The notes under the pieces were generated by a model that made no database searches, was not told the DNA's origin, and saw only the letters and a program-made list of their open reading frames with translations. From Paramacrobiotus metropolitanus (lineage: Eukaryota > Tardigrada > Eutardigrada > Parachela > Macrobiotidae): a DNA stretch of 64,000 nt. The stretch covers positions 186,001 to 250,000 of the forward strand of contig NW_026570328.1 of the NCBI RefSeq assembly GCF_019649055.1, written 5' to 3'. A program made the position numbers and the translations under genes. Shown piece by piece: positions 38,901 through 51,300 of the stretch. Within the stretch, counting starts at the first letter, position 1; the number at the start of each line of letters is the position of its first letter.

Positions 38901-41900
38901 CAAAAAATAAAAGCCGGCATAATTCGGTTTCAGATCCTAGGTCAAAGTCGACAATAACATAAAATCGGCCTTTTATTTTAATTTTAATTTGCATGCAACA
39001 TAAGCAGAACTAAGATGTTGCTTACCATGAGTATCATGTATACGCATTCAAATTCGTTGCTGTTTTTTGACATTGGATAATCTCCCATGAACTTCATTAC
39101 AGCTGCAAAAATTTTTAAAATTAGTAAAGTAGTTCGATTTTTAAAATTTTTGAAGGAATATCGCCTCACCTATAAATGCTTCCACTGCGTGTTTGTCCAT
39201 TTCTGCATCGTCAAATTTCAGAAGGGAATGATGAATTGGTGACTGTAAAACGGAGGAAATACGTTACCACAGCACACGCTTTAAAATTAAGAAGCACTTA
39301 CTTTCGAAAATTTAACCAATTCTGCTTGCTCTTTCCAAGTCCAGTCTTTACCTAAGAACAAACGCATTTTTACACAGTTGTCAGCATATTTTTTTATTAT
39401 AATTATTCGCGACAAATGCAAGTCAAATCTTGAGGTACTCACAATATGAAATGGTTTTTCAGTTATGCATTACAAAAGTTAGTGTAAAATCTTTTGAAGA
39501 TAAAAAATGCAGTTGTAGTTTAATTTTAAACGCATTAACTCATGCATATACCAACCAGTAGCGTCTTTAAGTTTTTCTATCTGCTTGATTGATCCTTGTA
39601 TGGACGAGCTAGTGGATTCTCGCCGATCGCGATTAACAACTCCGTACCTACGAGAATATTGCATATGAGAAGTAAGCCGACAGTTATGGATTTGCAACAG
39701 GTTGATTTATCCGGTCAAGATGTGCCCAACAACAATATGGATTACATACTTAATCTGTCGAAAAATGATGACTAGCACCGCTAATCTGACGCTATAACCG
39801 TGTCATTACACTTACTTGTCAACACACTGCCGGAAATTAAGTAATGCAAACTCCAACATGGAGAGCTTCCCATCGTGGGCTCGGATTTTGGCAGAAGTTG
39901 GTGAAGTGTCCGAGCGTTGCGACGATGCCGACGAGGAGGTTTCGCGAGGCGAATCATGACCATTTGAACTCTGAATACCAATCTACGAAATTTTGTCAAG
40001 CTAATTTCAGGTTCAGTGTAAATAACACGCAAAACTTGTGAACACAAAACATACAACATGACGTCTAATCAGAACACCGCCATCATGCCACGCTTTTGCT
40101 CTTTAAAAAAGGTGATACTTAATCATAGATTCATAGCATACTGTTTTAATCATATAAACAAGACCGCAGCAAAGCGGCCAAGAAAAACAACTTCATCGGG
40201 TACAAATCATAGCATATGCCTATGCGTTCTACTGTTGTGTTATTTTTTCCTTGGGTAATCACCACACGGCAGCTTAGAAAGATATCGAAATTTCTATTCC
40301 AGTTAACTCTGTACTGACCTTCATTTTGACGTCGTTGTTTATCACCTTTCGGTGGCCGTCCTTTTGCAGCAGCCCCTATGTCGACAAAAATTACGCTTAT
40401 GACGTACGAGAATAATTTGCACTATGAGTATGAATTTGAGATGGGCCCTTTTAAAATGTAATTTATGCTACAGCGGCTAGAAGAAGTTTTGCAAGCCAAT
40501 TAATTACTTTGTAGTTGTTACTGTTATTAAGTTTACTTCAAGGCTTCTCTGTTACCCTCATTCTCGTATTTAAAAACAGACGGCCAGAGTGAGCAACAAA
40601 AATTTTCAATGAGCAAAAACAATGATTATTCTGAACCAGTACTACAATTGCTCTGACCAGATATCCTTGCCACTTGCCAGCTCATGTTGCATGTATCATT
40701 AAAACGTTGCATGAAATTAAAAAAACTACAATTCAAATTCGATGCTAACTTAAGTGAGCTTTTACATAAACGAATATCTTCAAAGGCTGGTGAACTTGCA
40801 ACCATTCAGCCGACTTACGGTTAGTTACAATTCCCATATTATAAAACGAGGCAGTTTACAAGTAATGGCCACTAATCTGGCTTCGAATTTCGATATTAAT
40901 TAAAACAGCAGTTAGTTAGAAGAATCTTACCGAAGCGCTGACCAAAGTTGTCCCAGATTTCAGGTTTAGGGCTTCTTGTCGGCCGATTGGCTCAACGTAT
41001 TCCTGAGGAAATATGCCCCACTGATTGTCAATTGTACCATGCAACCACCCTAAAAAACGTAAAGATATGCAACAGTTGTCATCACGATCAGACCACACAC
41101 GAGCTGTAGCTAGTCAAGCTGCGCACTGAAAGCCGGCATTTGGCCTTTTTTTACGGATGCTCAGTGATGCTGCAAAGACCGTAACCACTTCAACTTGTCA
41201 AAAATGATTGATGACACTGCACAGGTATACTGCACACTGCACAGCATCTGATGCATGTGAGAAACGGTGTAAGTTACACCAAACTACACACGGTATACAC
41301 AAAATGTATAACATCACGTAATTGTTAAAGGTCTGTTTCATGGCCGTTGAAATGGCAAACGAAATCCATCATAAATAATTCATCGCGCTGGTAGCTTCTG
41401 CTTGTCCATTCTGATTACATGATAAAACAACCTAATTGGCTGTTTTTACGACCAACACCGGCATGCTGCATTTGCTACCGGATAGGATATTGCTGTCGTA
41501 GCGCATACCGTATAATGTGCATGTATATGTGTTTACTCGGCTCGGAGGCAGGCTGGTATTAGGTAGATGGACATCACAAACATCTTGTAAACATCGAATG
41601 ATCAGTAAATAAAATGTAAACAGAGGAATTAGGCTTCGGACGTTATTATAGAATCTTCTACATGAAGCCTAAAAGCAGCACTTGAAACTGTTCGCCCCAA
41701 AGTGGGGTCATGTACAGTGTTTTGCAAGCACCGATTCTTTATTAAATCCTTACTGGAAATTTGCCGCAGCTATGTGTACTCGCTTAGTGAATTTGTTTCT
41801 AATTGCGCGCTTCACCGAATATAAGGTGGCTGTTTGCTTTTGATTCCGGGCACAAAACTGGAGACGAACTCAACAGTTACTTCTGACTATTCAGTTTCCA

Positions 41901-42394
41901 ACATTACAGGCCCAGTAGCAAAAACTAAAACACTATAAGGGTAGAGTACACCGGTTTAATTATTTTCAAAAAAGTAAGCGAATGGCAAATATAACCAGAT
42001 TCATATCAGATTTTCCATTTATTAAACCGCTTATGGCGGCTGCCTGCTAACGTAATTAGAAACTTTAGCATTTCTTCTTATAACAACTACATATTGTATC
42101 GCAAGTTAAACAGATACGTAAGCACAACAAGGCACTGCAAGCACCACTAACAATAAGTCTTAGGGTCACCGTTCTAACGAACGGTGACCTTTCTGCAAAG
42201 TTCCTTGCGTACTGCCTGATATTTACTACATTTTGTAGAAAAAGTGTCGTCAACGTACCTTTATCGAGATAAGACTGGTTGCGGTTTCCAAGTCGAATGA
42301 TATCTCCTCGACGGAAGCTTAGCAGGGTGGGGTCTTTTGTGCGATAGTCCGCGACTGCTCGCACGAACTCGCCGGACATAGCATTGTCGGAAAT
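35906..42394 (-). other. Myosin XV SH3, second MyTH4 and FERM (exons)
   Basis: SH3 is split over 42394-42259 ([20 protein letters not shown]) and 41049-40931 ([20 protein letters not shown]). Linker and MyTH4 exons: 40375-40319, 39970-39816, 39647-39556, 39351-39302, 39242-39170, 39102-39026, 38778-38696 ([16 protein letters not shown]) and 38337-38112. FERM exons: 37850-37773, 37695-37599, 37492-37317, 37239-37171, 37061-36997, 36932-36743, 36684-36400 and 36040-35906. All joins are phase-consistent. Confidence 0.9.
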
Positions 42395-45300
42395 CTGTAC
42401 AGTAAAATCGCCGATTACGGCATGTTTGTGTTGGTTTATTGTCACAGGTCTCCCACAAAGGTAAAAAAGCAAGATTATTTTATTGACAATTGAGCATATA
42501 CACACCTGATCTGCTTCACTGCACATCTGATCAATTAAGTCTTTTATCTGGTTCGCCTGAAATAACACCAAAGAATTACGTACACTGTTATCTTTCATAA
42601 AATAACGATAATTCAAGCCAGCATAGGTAGTTAAACTGCAGAAATTGGTTTCTTGTTTTTTTTAACATATGCCGTCACAAATTTACCTGTTCATATCATT
42701 TTTATTTACCTTGTGCGTGTAAAATGTCGATGAGCTAGCATTATCAGGCTGTGCTTTAGTTTTCAGAAAGGAAATGTATACAGATGAATTTTTTGGAATG
42801 TTGGTATCCAGTACGTCTTCATATCGGTGATGCTCGCGCACTGTTAACATCTCCTGATCATGGTGATCTTTTGTCAGACTGACCAAACGTAATCCACTGT
42901 GTGAGATGCCCAAATATTGACGACGGAAGGAAGCGCTGCTTATATTATCGCTCTGCTGCAGTGAAAATTCCACATCATTTTTGCATTTAGATTTTGTAGT
43001 CAAAACTATTTTCTTACCGCGACAGGGTATAGACGGCAAAAATAAAGCGGTAGCTCCTTAGCAGCGTCGATAATATTCTTCTTAACCGTGAACTTGACCT
43101 GGGATGCTGATGTTCCAGATTCAGTACCGGTGATGCCATGTGATTCTAGGTATCACAGTCATATTTATTCAGTAATATGCTATAGCTAAGTTGTCTGTTT
43201 GAGATGGTACCAAAAAGAGAGCGCATTCTTTGTTGTTCTTCACGACTCATGCGAACGCAGGTATCTTGGAATGTGTCATGGAGGATCTGGCCAAAGACCA
43301 GGCTGACGGACAACGGATTGTCAATCTTCTCCATTGGGGTAAAGTACTGCAAAAAATAGTCTGAATTAATATTTGAGCCAGAAGTATGACTGCTCATTAT
43401 TAGGACAAAAAAGGTCGCAGAAAAGCGTTAATATTGTTCGCTCTTGCGGATTGTGAGTGCTGTCCAACTCAAATAAAAATTAAGTTGTTTACTATATTTT
43501 ATTTGAAAGATTTTTAATGGATTTAAAAACAAATTTTGATAAAAATTTTTACAAACATCACTTTAATGTGTAGAAATTTAACCTCTTTGCGTAGTGTCAT
43601 GTTCCAGTGCGTGCGATTGTACGCATAATACGTGGAAGGAGGTTGAGCCATAACCGGGTGTCCATCTGATGCGATGGGAAATTTTCCCGGCTGTTGAGCA
43701 CTTCCGGTCACTTTCCCGCCCCCATTGCGAAGCGGCAGCTGGGGCGGACTAGACATTCCCGCTCCCGGTGGTGGGGGTGGAGGAAAGGGCACGCCCTTGG
43801 CGTCGACAATCAGTTTCGCAGGCGACTTAGCTCGTGCTTGTTCCGCTGCAGTATGTGGTGATGTTTTGTTGGTTGCCGCACTGCTGTTCTTCTGCTTGAC
43901 CGTCTGACCGCTGATAACACTTTCCAGCCGGTTAATTGTAGCCATATCGAGGCGGTTGAGCAGCTTGTTTGGAGTGTGCGCTTCCGGTGGCCGCACGGGC
44001 TCGCTTACACTGTGATCACCCGTGACCGCAAAGCGTTGCGACGGGGGCGGAGGTGGTGGGGTGCGTGCTTCCGGATCATGCGGCGGCGATGGAACAGGAG
44101 GCGGCCAGCGGACATTGGCGATGCGCACTGTTCTGGCGCGGCCGGCGATTTGTTCGGCAAAGTTCTGCACGCCACGGTTGCGGTTCGGTCCCGGTGACAT
44201 GGCCGGTTTGGGAGGAATGGGAGGCGGTGGCGGAGGAGGGGGTGGTGGTGGTGGAGCAACGGAAACACCTGCCAACGGACATCCGCATTATTAAGTACGA
44301 CTTTCAATAAGTAACCGGCTTGACTATTTATAAAATAATAAATAATAATGTAAGCGACCTATAAACACATAACCCTTTCTCTATCTTACAAATAAGTAAT
44401 AAACAGTAACGGAAACACCAGCCAGTGGACATCCCCATTACGACATTAGTAGGGTGTTCAACAATAATCTGTTAATTATTTCAAGTGACCTTTGCAAAAG
44501 ATTAACTGATCTGCACGTAAATCGTCTTACCTGATGGAGACTTTGCATGCATAGGTTTTTTAGGGGGCGGCTCGTACTGCCGGGGTGGTAAAGGAGGTTC
44601 CGGATGTCCCCGGACCATAGATGTCGTCGGTAGGGGTGTCGTCGTTCTCACTGGCACTCGTAAATGTGCCGCACTGGGCTGAACGGGATGACTGGTTTTA
44701 GCGTACGCCATATACGATTCTCCGTTACTTCCGACCGGCGTCGGCGGCAAAGAATCGGGGGATCCACCGGGACTGCTAATACCGTCGGAATGCTCATGCG
44801 ACTGCTGATGAATGGACATCATCTCCTGTTGCGTCTGCAGTAGTTTTTGTTGCAGTTCAATATTCTGCTGGAGCGCATGATTAAGCTGATGTTGTAGTTG
44901 GACTTGCGTCTAAACGTACAAAGTGGCATAGTTGTAGCTTGTCAGTAATTAAAAGTGTGAATGAGATAGTGGTAATGAAGAATTCGACATACCACGTAAC
45001 TTTGCTGCTGCAAGTAGTGCTGAAGAACTGGGTCTACGGCCGCGGGCGGACCGGCAGCTGGAATGAGAAATGGACTGTACCCTACGAGCGAGCACGATAA
45101 ATGGTCACACACACGGCGCAGCACAGAGAGGAACGCGGGGTACATGTGACGTATCAAGAGAAAAAAACCGCCTGATGGATACAATGGACAGCTGATCAAC
45201 ACGTTTAATTTACCATCTGCAACGCTATACGACATGCAAAACCGGAAATTGCGCTAACAGTTTACCGCATCGTGTAATTAGAATCCGGTATTGTATCGCC

Positions 45301-48300
45301 GTTATGCAGCGATCATCGCTAGAAAATTGCCGGGATATCTCTCGCTCGCTCGTTAGCATCTCGTTTGTTTTCTGTACCAGATTGATTTACGTGCGGAGCG
45401 TTTGTTAGTAATTGATCACGAATCAACGATAACCAATCAATCGGTTAATTACCAACAATATGCAAATTTACACGCTGTACCAACTAGCTTTTTCATTTGC
45501 TAGCACATGTACTATAAGTAATATAATACATGAAAGCTATGTACCTGATTTAGTGAATTCATGGCAAATAAAGCAAGCTTCGATTTTCAAGCAAAGTAAG
45601 CACTTATGGTTTTGTATGTCAAATTATTATGCATCAGCCATTTATCATTCCAAGAATACAATATGCGCCAGTTATTAAGCGTAGCAAAAGGTCAACCGAA
45701 AAAACGAATAGCGCAACGCATATATTGACACAATGATCGTACCGTGATACGAATAAGAAGCCGGCACAGGACTTCCCGGTCTGCTGGAAGCTTGCCTTTC
45801 GTTGGATGCAGCCATATGAACCGACAGGCGATTATGCGCACTACCGTCCACCGAGCGTGCAATACGATGGTTCACAACAGAAGGATAAGCAGGAACAAAG
45901 GGATACATCACGTCATTTTCTACTGCACAAACGCCAACACAAGAAGACATGCAATTTTATTCGGCCAACGGGAGAACATGCAGCGCAAAAACAGAACTCA
46001 AAAGCATGCACAAGGGAGTACAGAGAAATCGAAGTGCAAGCATCGCGACGTACCTATGGGCGGAAAGTATCCGACAGGCGGTGCAACGGCCGGTCCAAGG
46101 GCGTTGACGGGAATACTGTATGGCGGAATTTGAGCAGGTATCAGCGGCGGACCGCCGTTAGGATACGCGTAATCAGGGTGAGCAGAGGGATTGGCACTGG
46201 TCGGCTGACGCATTTTCTGAAAACGCGACGAGTTGTAATTTGTTACGGCCGGTACATGCCAATACGTATATAATAAGCGCAATGCGCACCATATCAGCGG
46301 CATTTTTGGCAGGTTTGGAACCACCGCCCTTGATAGAAGCGGCCAGTTTCTTGGCATCCAGACGAGGAACATCGTCGTCTTCAATGGCGGTGCGCAGAAC
46401 GGGATCGAAGATTTGATCCAGGTAGTTGTCAATGTCATGCGTGTTGTTCGTCGATGGCACTCGCACCCGTTGTAGATGTGATGTTAACGAGGGCGTCTGT
46501 AGATGCAGAATTAATAAGCTGACCAGCCGTACAAGATAATTTTGCCGTACAAGATACCAGTCTTTCATTTTGCATTAAGCTAATACGTTTATTACATGAA
46601 AAAAAATAATATCGTTTTTTAAGGCAAAATATTTGCTTCTAAATAAGAAGAATAAATTGAAGGGTGACCGGGTAGAGGGTAGGGTAGACCGGTAAAGCTT
46701 ACGTCTGAACTGACGGATGTCATCCGCTCCCGGTAGTCCGTTGCCGGCGGCGACTGCCCTGGCATGTTGCCGGTGATTGCAAAATTGCCCACGGAGGGAT
46801 TCGAGCGGTATCGCTTGTTCAGCTCCGAATTGGATAATCCTGGATGTTCTTTAGCAGGTTGTTGATTGTGCGAAGGTGCATTGCTGCCACCCACAACAAC
46901 ATCGGCTTCCGTCAAGATGTACCGCCGGTTGAGTGCGCTGGTCTTGGCAAGATCTTGTTTGTCCATTTCGTAGCGCTGGTTAAGTTTACTCGATTTGGCC
47001 AAACCAAGACGGGTCAATTTTTGATCAGAGTGTCCCGGTCGGGATGGGGAATTGTCTAGAAAATAAAGCTGCTGCTTATAAAATTTGTCTTAGCGTACAG
47101 AGTTAAGGTTGGTGCGCATTTTCTGTTGTGCTTGCAGTTAACACAAAGACTTGAAAGATACGTACGATAAAATAGGCAAATTTATCTTTAGTGTTTTTGC
47201 AACGGCGAAACAAACAGAAAAATTCGTGTTTTGAGTGTCTGTTGCTCAGTATATATTCCAATAACTCTTACTAGCTTATCATGCTGGATATTACGCTATT
47301 TTTAAATTTAAATCTAATTTACAAACTTAGCGAGAAGACCAGTTTACTTTTATAAGGCTTCTCTAGAATAAACCCGTACCGTGTGCCATCGAGTGGGATT
47401 TGGCAGGTTTACCGGCTTCGGACTGGGCATCGTCTTCCGGACCGAAATCCATTCTGGCCACCAATTCCGATTCCGGTCGGCGTTTGGCGGTCTTCCGCCG
47501 GGATCGCAGGAAGGAGGGTTTGATAGCCGGGAAAGACGGAGCCAGTTCCATTTCCGATATCAGATCCAGAACGTAATCACTGCCATTCAACTCAACCAAC
47601 TCGTCATCGTCTTCGTTGACCAGCATCAAAGTCCATCCTTGCGAATCAGCTACGATATCTCTGTAAGTATACATACAGTACCGGACTTAATATTCATTAC
47701 GCTGTGCTCATTGTCAGTGCAGATTATATTATTTATATATAACAAATTTATATGATTGTAACTCTATGTGCGTTGTACATTATGTACGTACAATGCAATT
47801 CACCATTTACGTGTACAGTGTTACAACAATTCATCCATACGAAAATATCTTTATTTATATTTTATTTCCGTGTTAATCAGTATTTCAACACGCCCGACAG
47901 CCACAAAAACAAAACCACTGAATAACACTAACCTTTGATTCAATAAGAAACTGGCGAATTCGGACGCTGTCGTCCAAGAAGTGAGTGCACCCATTCGACA
48001 CTCGCCGTCGACGAATTCTGTCTTTACTGCCATCCTGCCGTGTTTTCTAGCACTTTTCATTTCCAAGATGGAGGGTGGATAAACTCGGCAGAGGTTCGGG
48101 GTGATTTCATGCGACTCCAGCAACCGTGACTGACAAGCGTATTTGTAGTTATTCGTTGCGTTGTCCGACACGTACCTAGCATAAAATACGTAATTTTCTA
48201 CAACCCTGTATTCTTCCTGCCTGATTTAGGTATATCTTAATCCGGAACTTCCTCGCAGACTGAGTGAATAAATCGTACTCTACATAGCATTTTCACGAGG

Positions 48301-51300
48301 TGAGTAGCGTTGTGAAGTAATCGCTCACTTACTTCAACAGGTACTTGTACATGAAACGCGAAGGCTGAAACGCTCCCAAACAATGCGCCATCAAAAACCA
48401 CGCTCGTTCTACACTGTCGTTGGAGACGGGCGCGGGTGAAGGCGAGGTCTTGCCGTTAGAATGCCGCACAATCAGCTCCGTTGGCCAAGTTTGATTACAT
48501 AACTGGCAGTATATTTCATCCCGCAGGCGTTCATTTCGTATGCCCTGCACAGGAAAACAACAGACGTTAATCATTAATGTATGCACAACAAACCTCACGC
48601 TTCTAAAGCTGCAGTTCTTCTCGGAATTTCGTTATCATGTTAACAAAATTAAATAAATACTCTTTGTATGAAATTACAACATTTTTAGTAATTATTGGGT
48701 GCATCATCCATGGAAATGTACTTTACATGTATTAGTAGTGATGCTATGCGTATCAGAACGGTTAAAGATTGGTGACCTTACCTTAAGGACAATATAATCA
48801 GCCAGAGCCTTTTCTTGTTTCTCATTAAGATTTGCATCGAACATGAATTTCAATATCTATTAAGACGAACATAGTTTAATAAGCACAGAACGAAATAACC
48901 TTAACCTTAGGCTTAACCCGTTTACCAATCTGAATATTTCTACTGCCTCTTTTCTTTCTCCAGGATTAAGACTGGTAAGAAAGGACTCATGGACTGGCTC
49001 TCGGCGAACACCCCAGACTCGATCCTAAAATTAACATCATATTTTATTTCTAGTAAATTGAGCCAGAAATCCCGTTATAACCATACTTTGCAGTATATTC
49101 CGGAGAATTTGGAAAAAGGGTGCATATCAACATCTCTCGGCCACGGATAAGCTTCGTTTTCCGACTGCACGTGCCCAACCACTTTGACAACGTTGCGTTC
49201 GGTATGCGGTGTATGCCATTCTGCAAGACATCTCATTCTCACTAATTAGGAAACTTTACCTACTTTGTGGTCATCGTCATCATTCAAAATTAATTTTAAA
49301 ACGAATATTTTACGGAGACAAATTACATAAAAACGATAAACAGTCTTCAGTTCTGAAATATGTGTACTATAAATAGTCAGCTGACAGGTACTAATGTTTT
49401 TTCGAAATTGTAGACAGTGCTTAAGTAATAAATTATAAGTTACCAGTTAAAATACGTTTTGCAAGTTATGTACAGATAACTATGGAAATATTCTGTATCC
49501 TTTCTTTCAAATCTCAAAGTTTTCTGATATTTTGAGCTGTCGGCTCTTTTACTGCTACTGCTCTATAGGACAGCGACAGTTTAATACCGTTTAGTTTGTT
49601 AAAGACGAAAGATAGTTCCGCCGGCAGTTCAGGATTCTTAATGCCGTCCGTAGCCACGTGGGCTCTCTGTTGATCTTCAACTTTTTTCCACGCCGTCCTG
49701 CGATGCACATCGTTCATCGCACCTAACTCTTTTGTGCGGTTAGTGGTCTGTAATAAAAAGTAGTCGTGCGAAGCTTCTTGCTTATGCGGTTTAAAATTTA
49801 TGACAGATTCTTGCGTTAATTCTTTTTACTGGGATCGGCTGCCAGTGTTGTTTGTATTTCGGTTTTGCACTGCACCTACCTCCAGATACGATTTCCGTTG
49901 TTTTCGCATCCGAATATTTGCCTGTGCTCGCACGATGCCCTTTCGAATTTTTTCATACTTTTTCCTGCAAGGCACAAACAAAAATCACTAGCAATTAGCA
50001 CACGGCAATGAACTTGGTATGTCATAGTGCAGCCGCACAAAAATATGGGCCAACGCCTGACCGCGCCAAAGCCGACAAAATTTTGCTCTCCTAAAATCAG
50101 TTAACTTTCAATAGCACCGCTGATTTCGTCAAATAACAAAAATTGTTACCAAGTTTATCCAGTTAAAAATGGCCTCAGGGAAACTTTTGCACTTGAATTA
50201 CAGATACCAAAAGTTTGGACCAACACCGCATGATTATAGTGTTTTGCCCTCCGTTAATAAAGCCCTCAGTTCTTACGCGATACCATAATTTAACGTACGA
50301 TTAATAATACCCGACAATTAATATCGCTCCTGTTCATTGTGTCGAGGCAGTGATTATGATCTCAGTGGTCTAATTATGTCGATCAAAAACTTTGCAGGAA
50401 GAATAGCTATAAATGCTCTGTAAATTCAAATTGAAAGCTATTATACATAGTCCAAAAAAAACTGGAAAAAGCCAGCTTGCTAAACTATATTAAGACCTTT
50501 AATAAGTATCACAGTGCTAGTACAAAACTGAGTACCAAAGCAGAATATAATTTATAATAAAAACACTTCTTCGATGCTATCCTGTTCGGGGATTGTACCC
50601 ATCACGCATATCGCGTTTCCCCGTTGCATTTGAATAGATAGCCGCTGCCTAAAAAACTCTTTTGCGCGTTTTTGGCCGGTAGCAGTTGCAATATTATATG
50701 CCGCTGCCTAAAAAACTCTTTTGCGCGTTTTTGGCCGGTAGCAGTTGCAACTATATTTTGATGCACTCCTGTGCATAATTCTATGTATAATTAATTGTGT
50801 AATGGTAAAAAAATTGCACTTTGTGCAGATTATTGTAAAAATAAGTTTTTTTTATATAGAAAAATTATAAAAATTAGATTAGTAAGATTACCGTGATTTG
50901 TAAAAAAGTACCACCCGGAAGGCGTTTAATTTTAGAGCGTAATTGTCGAACCTTTGGTAATTCCCTCGTAAAACAGCTTTAATTTTTGCGGCTGCGCGCT
51001 TTGTCTCTCGGTATTTCTTGCGCTGCATATATCCTCGAACATGCTTTTGAATGATAACTGCCGCTTCCTCCGTCACCAGACCGCGTTGCGCTTCGAGTTT
51101 ACTGTGCAGGGATTCCCGAATAAACACTTTTGATTCTCCTAACTGGTATCCAGGCAAAGAGCGGCTCTTAATGCCCTTTGGTTGCGATTCACCATGCCGC
51201 TCAAAAAAGCGTCAAAAATCATCTGGCACGCATCTTTTGCCGCTAATGCCGTAGGAATCCGCTTGCCGCGTAAAAGACATCGGTATCTGCAAAAAGTTAG

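Noticed and set aside
43725-44310. Several plus-strand frames rich in Gly, Arg and Trp
   Set aside because: Antisense shadows of the proline-rich myosin XV exon 44268-43583.
45744-46273. 129- and 155-codon plus-strand frames
   Set aside because: Antisense to myosin XV linker exons 46216-46054 and 45922-45743; composition explained by those exons.
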